Below are positions 50,806-59,095 of a DNA stretch of 64,000 bases, piece by piece. How positions within the stretch are numbered: position 1 is the first letter of the stretch; each line of letters opens with the position of its first letter. Position numbers and translations under genes: made by a program. The DNA comes from an uncultured Porphyromonadaceae bacterium (GTDB lineage: Bacteria; Bacteroidota; Bacteroidia; Bacteroidales; Muribaculaceae). The stretch covers positions 1-64,000 of the forward strand of contig CAMHQD010000011.1 in the NCBI GenBank assembly GCA_946187345.1. The letters are read 5' to 3'. Below the pieces are notes generated by a model. It made no database searches, was not told the DNA's origin, and saw nothing but the letters and a program-made list of their open reading frames with translations.

Positions 50806-52131
50806 TTAGATGCGGTCGCCGAGCAGGGTGGCGCTGGTGACCTCGCGCACGCGGCAGCGGACGGTGTCGCCGGGGCGGACGCTCTCGTCGGCAGGGAAGA
50901 CGACGACTTTGTTTTGCGGTGTGCGGCCAAACATATCGCTGCGCGAGCGGCGGCTGTGGCCTTCAACGAGCACATCGAATTCGCGGCCCACGTCGCGGCG
51001 GTTGCTCTCGAGCGACAACTCGTTTTGCAGGGCAATCATGCGGTTGAGGCGTTCAATCTTGACGGCCTCGGGCACGTTGTCGGGCAGGTGACGCGCGGCG
51101 TAGGTGCCCGGCCGCTCGCTGTATTTGAACATAAACGCGCTGTCAAAGCCCACCTCACGCATGAGCGAGAGGGTCATCTCGAAGTCCTGTTCACTCTCGT
51201 CGTGGAAGCCGGTGAAGACGTCGGTGGAGATGGCGCAGTTGGGCATTGCGGCGCGGATGCGCGCCACGCGGTCGAGGTACCAGGCGCGGGTGTACTTGCG
51301 GTTCATCAGTTTCAAGATGCGGTCACTGCCGCTCTGCACCGGCAGATGGATGTGCTCGCAGATGTTGGGCGTTGAGGCCATAGCGTCGATGATGTCGTCG
51401 CTCAGGTCCTCGGGGTTGCTGGTGGTGAAGCGCACTCGCATCTCGGGCGCCGCCTCGGCCACAAGGCGCAGCAGGGCGGCCATGTCGGTGACGTGGCCGT
51501 TGGCGTCAGTGTGATTGTAACTATTGACGTTCTGACCCAGCAGTGTCACCTCGCGGAAGCCGCGCCGGCGCAGGTCATCGAGTTCGCGCAGAATGCTCTC
51601 GGGCTCGCGCGAGCGCTCGCGTCCACGGGTGTATGGCACGACGCAGTAGGTGCAGAAGTTGTTGCACCCTCTCATGATGCTGATAAAGCCGCTGACGCGG
51701 TTGGGTCCCATGCGGGTGGGCAGCACGTTGCGGTAGGTTTCGGTGGTGGACAACTCCACGTTGATGGCCTTGTGGCCTTGCTCGGCCATGCCGATGAGTG
51801 CCGGCAGGTCGAGGTAGGCGTCCGGACCGGCCACGAGGTCCACGCCGTGCTCGTTGAGCAGCGTGTCCTTGACGCGCTCGGCCATGCAGCCGAGGATGCC
51901 GACGAGCAGGCGGCGGTCGCGACGGCGGCGCAGTGCCGCCAGTTGAGCCAGCCGTGTGAAAATCTTCTGCTCGGCATTGTCGCGCACAGAGCAGGTGTTG
52001 ATAAAGATGGCGTCGGCGTCGTCGAGCGTGTCAGTCACCTCATATCCGGCCTGCTGCATCACGGTGGCGACCACCTCGCTGTCGGCCACGTTCATCTGGC
52101 AGCCGTATGTCTCAATGAAAAGTTTTTTCAT
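50806..52131 (-). CDS. miaB: tRNA-2-methylthio-N6-dimethylallyladenosine synthase
   Basis: Radical-SAM methylthiotransferase that modifies A37 of tRNAs reading UNN codons. The start at 52131 (MKKLFIETYGCQMN) gives 441 residues. The UPF0004 domain has cysteines in YGCQMN, NTCSVRDNAEQK and GCMAER. The radical-SAM cluster motif is GCNNFCTYCVVPYTRGRE. The C-terminal TRAM domain is present (SLESNRRDVGREFDVLVEG). All six cluster cysteines are intact. Confidence 0.97.
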   Translation of the reverse strand: MKKLFIETYGCQMNVADSEVVATVMQQAGYEVTDTLDDADAIFINTCSVRDNAEQKIFTRLAQLAALRRRRDRRLLVGILGCMAERVKDTLLNEHGVDLVAGPDAYLDLPALIGMAEQGHKAINVELSTTETYRNVLPTRMGPNRVSGFISIMRGCNNFCTYCVVPYTRGRERSREPESILRELDDLRRRGFREVTLLGQNVNSYNHTDANGHVTDMAALLRLVAEAAPEMRVRFTTSNPEDLSDDIIDAMASTPNICEHIHLPVQSGSDRILKLMNRKYTRAWYLDRVARIRAAMPNCAISTDVFTGFHDESEQDFEMTLSLMREVGFDSAFMFKYSERPGTYAARHLPDNVPEAVKIERLNRMIALQNELSLESNRRDVGREFDVLVEGHSRRSRSDMFGRTPQNKVVVFPADESVRPGDTVRCRVREVTSATLLGDRI

Positions 52132-52252
52132 AATTCGCAATATCAAAACGGCACGGCCGTTTTGCACTCAACTCCTTTTAATGAATAATCCACAATCATG
52201 CCTCATCTGAATTTATAATCTCTCTCCTGAGGGAGTGGAATGGGGACAAGGT

Positions 52253-53353
<1,101 letters not shown>

Positions 53354-53358
53354 ATAAT

Positions 53359-54252
53359 TTAGTCGTTAGTTGATGGTTGATAGTCGTTATAATTGTTAAT
53401 GACGCCGCCGTGGTCTTGCTTGAAGTATAGCGGCGACTTGCCCACTACCTTGCGGAAGAACTTGCCCAGGCTGGACTGGTCGGCAAAGCCGAAGTCGGCT
53501 GCGAGTTCTTTCATCGACTTGGTGGTGGTGACGAGTTCGCGTTTGATGCGCGATGCGAGCAGCGTCGAGATGATTTCTTTGGCTGTTCGTCCGCTCTTGC
53601 GTTTGCAGATGTCACTGAGGTATTTCGCCGTGAGATTCAGCCGTTCGGCATAGAATGCGACTTCGTGCTTAGTGGTGACGTTGCTGCTCACATCGCTGAT
53701 GAAGCGCCGGAAGTAGGCGTCGGTTTGTGTATAGGCTGTGTTGCGCGGCTCAAGATTGTTGTCCCTTGCCATGATGCCACTCATGGTGATGAGCAGGGCG
53801 TGGGTGAGGGTGAGTGTGACTTCGCGGGCATTAGGCAGTTGCTCCATATTGCCACACTGCTTGAGTGTCGCTGTCTGGGCGAGAAGCAGTTGCCAGTCGC
53901 CATCGTCCCCAACGCGCGCCACCGGCACCTCAAAGAGATGGATTATCTGCTCGGTTGCGATGCCGATGGCCGCATCCTGGGCGAATGCCGGGTCAAACAG
54001 AATCGCTATGGCCGCAAAGTCGTCGCTGGTGCGGATGTAGTTTGACACCATCAGATTGTTAAAGCAGAGGCGGGTTTGAGGTTCGATGTGGAGAATTTCC
54101 ATGTTGAACTCGACCCATGCCTCGCCGGTGGTGCACAGCAAGACGACGGCCAGCGGCCGGTCGCTGCGTGGCGGCCGTGGAGTGCGCAGCACGCTGCGGT
54201 CCAGATCTATGACCGCGACACCGCGTTCGGTTATGGCTTGATAGACGTTCAT
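53359..54252 (-). CDS. AraC-family transcription regulator
   Basis: A 297-residue regulator from the start at 54252 (MNVYQAITERG); a longer frame in the same register would overlap the glycosyltransferase gene. The N-terminal ~160 residues form a ligand-sensing cupin-like domain. Residues ~195-285 are an AraC DNA-binding domain (ERLNLTAKYLSDICKRKSGRTAKEII and ELAADFGFADQSSLGKFFRKVVGKSP). The ATG overlaps the upstream TGA (ATGA). The last ~12 codons (NNYNDYQPSTND) are encoded by a heptamer-type array, so the tail was probably acquired by repeat growth into the gene. The target is unknown. Confidence 0.92.
   Translation of the reverse strand: MNVYQAITERGVAVIDLDRSVLRTPRPPRSDRPLAVVLLCTTGEAWVEFNMEILHIEPQTRLCFNNLMVSNYIRTSDDFAAIAILFDPAFAQDAAIGIATEQIIHLFEVPVARVGDDGDWQLLLAQTATLKQCGNMEQLPNAREVTLTLTHALLITMSGIMARDNNLEPRNTAYTQTDAYFRRFISDVSSNVTTKHEVAFYAERLNLTAKYLSDICKRKSGRTAKEIISTLLASRIKRELVTTTKSMKELAADFGFADQSSLGKFFRKVVGKSPLYFKQDHGGVINNYNDYQPSTND
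53361..53396. repeat. Heptamer array overlapping the AraC C-terminus
   Basis: Words TTAGTCG, TTAGTTG, ATGGTTG, ATAGTCG in a row, covering the stop codon and last codons of the AraC gene. Confidence 0.7.
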
Positions 54253-55052
54253 TGTTTTGGTTGGAGGTGCAACTTGCGGCGCAGAAAGCGCGGGGCAAAC
54301 GAGATGTGACGCAGCACGGTAGCCACGGTGCCGTAGTGATGACACATTATCTTGAAGCGTTCGCGCAGCGAGCGCCATTCGTTGCGGGTGGTGAGACCCT
54401 CGTCGAGGTAGTCGATGAGTGGAGCGTCGCCGGCATAAACGTTGAGTGTTGAGCGTTTGAGGATTTTCACACACCAGTCGTAGTCGGCGCTGTAGCGGTA
54501 GTGCAGGTCGTAGTGCGGCGCGAGGTCACGTCGCGCGACAAAGGCCTGATGGCACACGAGCATGCCCTGCTTGAACGAGTCGGCGGTCAGGTGCTCCGGC
54601 GCGGTGAGATGGCGCATGCCGGTCACGTGCCGCTCGGCATCCACCAGTCGCGTCTGCCCGTAGATAACACCAACGGGATTTTGCTCCCCCTCCTTTAGGA
54701 TGGGGCGGGGAGAGAGAATATTCGCGAGGCGTTGCAGCACATCGGGAGCGGCGAAAGCGTCGCCGGCGTTGAGGAAGATGAGGTAGCGGCCGGTGGCACG
54801 GTCGATGGCTCGATTCATCGCGTCGTAAAGGCCGCCGTCTTTCTCGCTCACGGCACTGCGTTGCTCGATGCCGCTTTGCTCAACGAGCGTCATTGTGGCA
54901 TCGGACGAGGCCCCGTCCTGCACGAGCCACTCAAAGTCACGACACGTCTGCGCGGCGATGCTCGCGATGGTGGCGGGCAGGGTCGCGACGGCGTTCCACG
55001 TGACGGTGATGATTGAAAATAGAGGGCTGAAGGCCTTTTCTGAACAATTCAT
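54249..55052 (-). CDS. GT2-family glycosyltransferase with an embedded repeat
   Basis: A 267-residue cytoplasmic GT-A fold enzyme. Motifs are FSIITVTWNAVATLPATIASI, LVQDGASSDATM, AVSEKDGGLYDAMNRAI and FLNAGDAF (DxD equivalent). The acceptor is unknown. In the loop before VIYGQTRLVD, the segment SPRPILKEGEQNPVG is encoded by a copy of the CCTCCTTTAGGA intergenic palindrome (54679-54715), inserted in frame. The gene overlaps the AraC start by four bases. The nearest -7 box is only five bases before the ATG. Confidence 0.9.
   Translation of the reverse strand: MNCSEKAFSPLFSIITVTWNAVATLPATIASIAAQTCRDFEWLVQDGASSDATMTLVEQSGIEQRSAVSEKDGGLYDAMNRAIDRATGRYLIFLNAGDAFAAPDVLQRLANILSPRPILKEGEQNPVGVIYGQTRLVDAERHVTGMRHLTAPEHLTADSFKQGMLVCHQAFVARRDLAPHYDLHYRYSADYDWCVKILKRSTLNVYAGDAPLIDYLDEGLTTRNEWRSLRERFKIMCHHYGTVATVLRHISFAPRFLRRKLHLQPKQ
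54679..54715. repeat. CCTCCTTTAGGA palindrome inside the glycosyltransferase gene
   Basis: Same family as 7893-7977 (TCCCCCTCCTTTAGGATGGGG, then CGGGGAG), with a few changes. Confidence 0.8.
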
Positions 55053-55056
55053 AGTG

Positions 55057-55064
55057 CAAAGGTA
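55057..55064 (-). promoter_or_regulatory. -7 box (TACCTTTG) just before the GT2 start
   Basis: Minus-strand TACCTTTG ends five bases before the ATG, which would make the transcript nearly leaderless. No clear -33 element. Confidence 0.45.
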
Positions 55065-55118
55065 GTAATTTTATATGGATTGACCATTAATTATTGTTCC
55101 AAATTGCCGGAAAAGTTG

Positions 55119-55126
55119 TAACTTTG
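55119..55126 (+). promoter_or_regulatory. -7 box (TAACTTTG) for the Rieske-like lipoprotein
   Basis: TAACTTTG, 24 bp before the start codon, with a weak ATTG 22 bp upstream. Confidence 0.58.
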
Positions 55127-55150
55127 CGGTTGTAAACAACCTAACGAACT

Positions 55151-55654
55151 ATGCGAAAGATTATCTATATCACGCTGACCGTGGCGCTGCTGATGATTGC
55201 CGGCGGCTGTGACAAGGTGAACAACACCGAGGTGCCAAAGTATCCGGTGCGCCTGCAGTTGAAGGACTACGGGTTATGGTCGGTCTACGGTGTACACGGC
55301 CTCGGAGATTGGAAACTGTTTGTGCGAAGCAAGGGCTTGCCGGAGGGCTTCCCATATAATGCCAACACGATGACAGGCTACGGCGGCGTGCTGCTGATGA
55401 TGGGATCGCAATCCTATCCAGTGGCCTACGACGCGTCGTGTCCCGTGGAAAACCAGCAGTCGATTGTTGTGGAAATAGGTAGCAACCTCGAGGCCGTGTG
55501 CCCTAAGTGTGGCTCGCATTACAATGTGTTTGAGTATGCCGGACAGGCGGTGAGCGGCGTCGCCGCCACGAGCAAACTGGGGCTGCGCATCATCACCATC
55601 CGCGACTACGACCAGAGCAACCCCACAGCCGGCTGCAACATTTACAGTTATTAA
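55151..55654 (+). CDS. Small lipoprotein with a degenerate Rieske-like motif
   Basis: A 167-residue protein with a lipoprotein-type signal peptide ending IAGGC (Cys20). The C-terminal half resembles a Rieske domain: YDASCPVEN (Cys97) and, further on, CPKCGSHYNVFEYAGQAVSGVA (Cys117, Cys120, His123). The second motif keeps the CP-x-C-GS-x-Y/F pattern, but the first loop has no visible CxH pair, so a normal 2Fe-2S cluster is doubtful. A structural or altered metal site is possible. Neighbours give no pathway. Confidence 0.68.
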   Translation: MRKIIYITLTVALLMIAGGCDKVNNTEVPKYPVRLQLKDYGLWSVYGVHGLGDWKLFVRSKGLPEGFPYNANTMTGYGGVLLMMGSQSYPVAYDASCPVENQQSIVVEIGSNLEAVCPKCGSHYNVFEYAGQAVSGVAATSKLGLRIITIRDYDQSNPTAGCNIYSY

Positions 55655-55677
55655 ATCTCATAACGCTGTTTATTAAC

Positions 55678-55755
55678 ATGAATTTCCATGAATTATCCAC
55701 GAATTAGTAATTAAAATTTATGATTAATTCATGTCAATTCGTGTTTAAAACAAAA
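55678..55755. repeat. Decamer-type palindromic array (CATGAATTTC words)
   Basis: CATGAATTTC, CATGAATTAT and CCACGAATTA are followed by an inverted AATTCATGTC, AATTCGTG. Layout is the same as elements A-C but with different words. Confidence 0.75.
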
Positions 55756-55814
55756 TAAGCGACTTTTGCGGTGGACAATTATTGAAGAATAAAACTTGAC
55801 ACGCTGGAAATAAA

Positions 55815-55846
55815 TTTGGGAGTGTGCCGTTTTTTAATTAACTTTG
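55815..55846 (+). promoter_or_regulatory. Promoter (TTTG-N20-TAACTTTG)
   Basis: TTTG at 55815-55818, 20 bp, TAACTTTG at 55839-55846, 40 bp before the lipoprotein start. Confidence 0.82.
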
Positions 55847-55886
55847 CAAGCAGAAAATAACAACAACAAATAAAAATTCAGAAAAG

Positions 55887-56399
55887 ATGAAAAAAACATT
55901 ATTGATGCTGGTGTCGGCGATGTTCTGCCTCGTGGGCCTTAATGGCTGCGGCAGCGACAAGGACGAGCCGGTTGGCGACGCGACGGCGGTGTATGGTTTC
56001 ACCATTTCTCAAGACCTTTTTGATGCCTGCGACTTGATTGTTATCCGTTATAAGGATAACAATGGCGGGAACCGTATGGAGTCAATGTCAGGCTTGTCGT
56101 GGTCAAAGACTGTCACTTCAAACCAATCCACCGCTACTTTTGGCTACAAGATTGAACTGTCGGTAAAGAGCGAGAGTGAACTTTCCAAGGATAGTTACAA
56201 CCTGCTTGCCAATGGCTCCATCGCTGTGACGCGTGGCGGCCAGCAGTCGTCCAACAGCAGCGCAATCCACGTTGAGAAGGCCAACTGCTCCAAGAGCGAG
56301 GTGGGCAATATCCTGCGTCTGCTTGAGGGTAAGACCACCGGCTATCGCGTTGATAGCAAAGGCGCATCGACCCAACTTTATGAGTTGAGTTTTAATTGA
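55887..56399 (+). CDS. Small lipoprotein of unknown function
   Basis: A 170-residue protein with a clear lipoprotein signal (VGLNGC, Cys21) and an acidic start to the mature part (GSDKDEPVGD). The rest is predicted beta-rich with no motif I recognise (YGFTISQDLFDACDLIVIRYKDNNG). It has a full consensus promoter and is followed 10 bases later by the RsmI-like methyltransferase, so the two may share a transcript. Confidence 0.78.
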   Translation: MKKTLLMLVSAMFCLVGLNGCGSDKDEPVGDATAVYGFTISQDLFDACDLIVIRYKDNNGGNRMESMSGLSWSKTVTSNQSTATFGYKIELSVKSESELSKDSYNLLANGSIAVTRGGQQSSNSSAIHVEKANCSKSEVGNILRLLEGKTTGYRVDSKGASTQLYELSFN

Positions 56400-56409
56400 T
56401 AGGTCTGCG

Positions 56410-57144
56410 GTGTCAATTGACCAAGAGACACAAGCGCTCGAGCCGGCATTGTATCTGATTCCCGTCGAGCTCAGCGATGAGACAACCGACGCGGTGTTGC
56501 CCCGGGGCAACACCGCTGTTGTCACACGCCTGCGCCACTTCATCGTGGAGAACGTGCGCTCGGCGCGCCGCTTTCTCAAGCGCTGTGAACGCTCGATTGA
56601 CATCGACGCGCTCACGTTCGCCGAACTCAACGGCCACACGCCGCCCGAGGCGGTGGCGCGAATGCTCGGGCCGCTGGAACACGGCGAGCCGATGGGTGTT
56701 ATCAGCGAGGCCGGTTGTCCGGCGGTGGCTGACCCGGGGGCTGATGTGGTGGCCATCGCGCAGCGCAAGGGGCTCAAGGTGGTGCCGCTCGTGGGCCCGT
56801 CGAGCATCATTATGAGTCTGATGGCCAGTGGCATGAACGGGCAGTCATTTGCCTTCTTGGGCTACTTGCCCATCGACGACGCGGCGCGACGTCGCGCCAT
56901 CGACCAACTTGCACACCGCGCCGCACGCGAGCATCAGACGCAGATTTTTATTGAGACGCCCTATCGCAACAATCGGCTGCTCAAGCAGTTGGTGGATACG
57001 TTGCCGCAACAGTTGCGCCTGTGTGTGGCAAGCGACATCACCGGTCGCCGCGAGAGCATCGTCACTCGCACTGTCGAGCAGTGGCGGCGGCAAGGCATTG
57101 GCGACTACGACCGCGTCCCCACGATATTCCTTGTGAATGAATGA
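56410..57144 (+). CDS. RsmI-like SAM-dependent methyltransferase
   Basis: A 244-residue cytoplasmic tetrapyrrole-methylase-fold protein, similar to RsmI, which 2'-O-methylates C1402 of 16S rRNA. Motifs are LYLIPVELSD, FIVENVRSARRFL, GVISEAGCPAVADPGADVVAIA, LVGPSSIIMSLMASG and IFIETPYRNN. It belongs to the shorter Bacteroidota variant, which may act on another rRNA site. Translation most likely starts at a GTG (56410), since the catalytic fold begins within 20 residues and no ATG is available. It overlaps the MBL gene by four bases. Confidence 0.88.
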   Translation: MSIDQETQALEPALYLIPVELSDETTDAVLPRGNTAVVTRLRHFIVENVRSARRFLKRCERSIDIDALTFAELNGHTPPEAVARMLGPLEHGEPMGVISEAGCPAVADPGADVVAIAQRKGLKVVPLVGPSSIIMSLMASGMNGQSFAFLGYLPIDDAARRRAIDQLAHRAAREHQTQIFIETPYRNNRLLKQLVDTLPQQLRLCVASDITGRRESIVTRTVEQWRRQGIGDYDRVPTIFLVNE

Positions 57145-58118
57145 TTTCTCAAGATAGAAAATATAATCAGTTGCCGCGACCTGGTGTGATCAACTTTGAC
57201 GATGACGATGAGGCACCGCGCTGGCAACCGCATACTCCGGAGGCTCCCGTCGTTGCCGAGACATCGGCCGATTCCTCTCCGGCGTTCCACTTCATCTCGT
57301 TAGGTAGCGGTTCCAGCGGTAATTGCGCCTACTTGGGCGTGCCCGGCAGCGGAGGCATCCTCATTGACGCCGGTGTAGATCCCGAGGTGGCGTTCGCCGC
57401 GTTGCGTCGCCACGGTGTGACACCCGAGATGATACGCGGCATTATCCTCACCCACGACCACAAGGACCACGTGAGTTACGCCTACACCATTGTGCGCAAA
57501 AACAAGCATATCCCCATCTATTGCACGATGCGGCTGCTCAAGGGGTGGCTGCGCCGCAGCCGTGTGTCGCGTCGGGTGCAGGACTATGTGAAACCAATCT
57601 ACAAAGAGACGCCGTTCACGGTTGCCGGCATGACGGTGACTGCGTTTGAGACGAGCCACGACGGTTCGGACAACATGGGATTCTCGATAACGCGCGAGGG
57701 GCGCACGTTTGTCGTGGCGACCGATATGGGCCGCATCACGCCGCGCGCTGAGCACTATATGTCGCTGGCCCACTACTTGATGATTGAGAGCGACTATGAC
57801 ATCCACATGCTTGAGACCGGCCGCTATCCAGAGATGCTCAAGCACCGCATTCGCGGTGAGCAGGGGCATTTAGACAACGAGGCGAGCGCGCGCTTTGTGG
57901 CCGACCATTACCATGCCGAGTTGCGCTACGTGTGGCTGTGCCACCTCAGCGCTGAGAACAATACCCCCGAGTTGGCTGTGCAAACGATGACCACGGCGCT
58001 GACGGCTCGAGGCTTGACGGTGGGCGACGGCAGCAACGCACCCGACCAGCGCGACCGCGATGTGCAGGTCTATGCCTTGCCGCGCTTCGAGCCCTCAACC
58101 TTCTTTGTCGTCAACTAA
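57141..58118 (+). CDS. MBL-fold metallohydrolase (YycJ/WalJ-like)
   Basis: A 325-residue cytoplasmic metallo-beta-lactamase-fold protein. After a ~45-residue acidic extension unusual for the group (NFDDDDEAPRWQPHTPEAP), the domain starts ISLGSGSSGNCAYLG and has the zinc motif LTHDHKDH, ETSHDGSDNMGFSI, ATDMGRIT and a late histidine in WLCHLSAENN. YycJ-like proteins have been implicated in nucleic-acid processing and wall metabolism. The start overlaps the upstream stop (ATGA). Confidence 0.9.
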   Translation: MISQDRKYNQLPRPGVINFDDDDEAPRWQPHTPEAPVVAETSADSSPAFHFISLGSGSSGNCAYLGVPGSGGILIDAGVDPEVAFAALRRHGVTPEMIRGIILTHDHKDHVSYAYTIVRKNKHIPIYCTMRLLKGWLRRSRVSRRVQDYVKPIYKETPFTVAGMTVTAFETSHDGSDNMGFSITREGRTFVVATDMGRITPRAEHYMSLAHYLMIESDYDIHMLETGRYPEMLKHRIRGEQGHLDNEASARFVADHYHAELRYVWLCHLSAENNTPELAVQTMTTALTARGLTVGDGSNAPDQRDRDVQVYALPRFEPSTFFVVN

Positions 58119-58128
58119 AAATAAAGAG

Positions 58129-58347
58129 ATGAATGCCGATATTTTGAGATTTGTCACCTATTGTATCGGGCAATTGGCATTGCGACTTCACTTGCCACAA
58201 CAGCAAGTGTACCGCAAACTCAAGAGTTCCGGTATTTTGTATGACTACATCGTTCCCTCATACGATGTACTTCATACCTTTGGATCTCGTTATTTGATGG
58301 ACGACCTCGTTGAATACATGAGGGAGAAAGGAGTGCTTGACAGATGA
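58129..58347 (+). CDS. DUF3791-type small protein, first gene of an ART-like cassette
   Basis: A 72-residue protein (MNADILRFVTYCIGQLALRLHLPQQQVYRKLKSSG, then YDVLHTFGSRYLMDDLVEYM), matching the DUF3791 pattern YxxLHxxGxxYxxDDxxxYxxxKG. It is helical with no membrane segment. Its stop overlaps the next start by four bases (ATGA). Base composition is more A+T-rich than the flanking genes. A role as antitoxin or partner of the next protein is inferred only from coupling. Confidence 0.8.
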   Translation: MNADILRFVTYCIGQLALRLHLPQQQVYRKLKSSGILYDYIVPSYDVLHTFGSRYLMDDLVEYMREKGVLDR

Positions 58348-58817
58348 TACTTTACCACGCTTCTGATAAAGAAGTTAGGCAACCCGATACTTTCCACTCA
58401 CGTTTATATCTTGATTTTGGTAAAGGCTTTTACCTCACCAGCATGTATGACCAGGCTGTGAGATATGCGCAACGATTCCTGAGAAGGGGGAAATCGGCAT
58501 GGCTCAACACTTACGAATTTGGCCACCACTCCGAAGGATGGAAGATTCTGCGCTTCGAAGCCTACGATAAAGAGTGGCTTGAGTTTGTCGCAGCCTGCAG
58601 GGAAGGCTTCGACAATACCGACTATGATATGGTTGTTGGAGGCATTGCCAACGATCGTGTCATATTGACGTTGGATAGATACTTTGAAGGGGAACTCACA
58701 CAAGAACAGGCTTTGGGCCTATTGCGATATGAGAGACCCAACATTCAGTATTGTATCCGTTCCGAACAAATGTTGAATGAATGTCTTCACTTCATCCAAA
58801 GTCAAAAGATACTATGA
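58344..58817 (+). CDS. DUF3990 protein with ADP-ribosyltransferase-like motifs
   Basis: A 157-residue protein. ILYHASDKEV (Tyr4-His5) and LDFGKGFYLTS (24-33) match the start of DUF3990 and resemble the His and Gly-x-Gly-x-Tyr elements of the diphtheria-toxin-like/Tpt1 class of ADP-ribosyltransferases. The C-terminal RSEQMLNECLHFI may hold the third (Gln/Glu) element. It is coupled by ATGA overlaps to small proteins on both sides, as expected for a toxin-antitoxin-like unit. The fold assignment comes from motif reading; activity and target are unknown. Confidence 0.78.
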   Translation: MILYHASDKEVRQPDTFHSRLYLDFGKGFYLTSMYDQAVRYAQRFLRRGKSAWLNTYEFGHHSEGWKILRFEAYDKEWLEFVAACREGFDNTDYDMVVGGIANDRVILTLDRYFEGELTQEQALGLLRYERPNIQYCIRSEQMLNECLHFIQSQKIL

Positions 58818-59044
58818 GCGAAGAATCAAAGCAAATACTGAGGAGCGCCAAGAGCGCACGCATCATCTCTTGTCTTAGCCAAATGTACAATCTGTCACTG
58901 ACTGATGCTACCGATTTATATTACAATTCCGAGACATTCAATCTCATAGAAGAAGGCGTGGCTGACCTCCATTGCCGCAGTGATAAGTACCTCGCCGAAG
59001 AAGTGTGGCTCGAACATGAGTCTAATTTACATGATGATAAATAA
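58814..59044 (+). CDS. Third small protein of the ART-like cassette
   Basis: A 76-residue protein (MSEESKQILRSAKSARIISCLSQMYNLSLTDATDLYYNSE, then LIEEGVADLHCRSDKYLAEEVW). I recognise the SLTDATDxYYxSExxxLIEEGVADLHCRSDKYLA pattern as a small family often found next to DUF3990, but not a named function. Helical, acidic, no signal. Its ATG overlaps the upstream TGA. Confidence 0.75.
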   Translation: MSEESKQILRSAKSARIISCLSQMYNLSLTDATDLYYNSETFNLIEEGVADLHCRSDKYLAEEVWLEHESNLHDDK

Positions 59045-59095
59045 AGTCGACTTTTTGCAGTAGACTCAGAACATAATACAAAACAAATAAAAACG

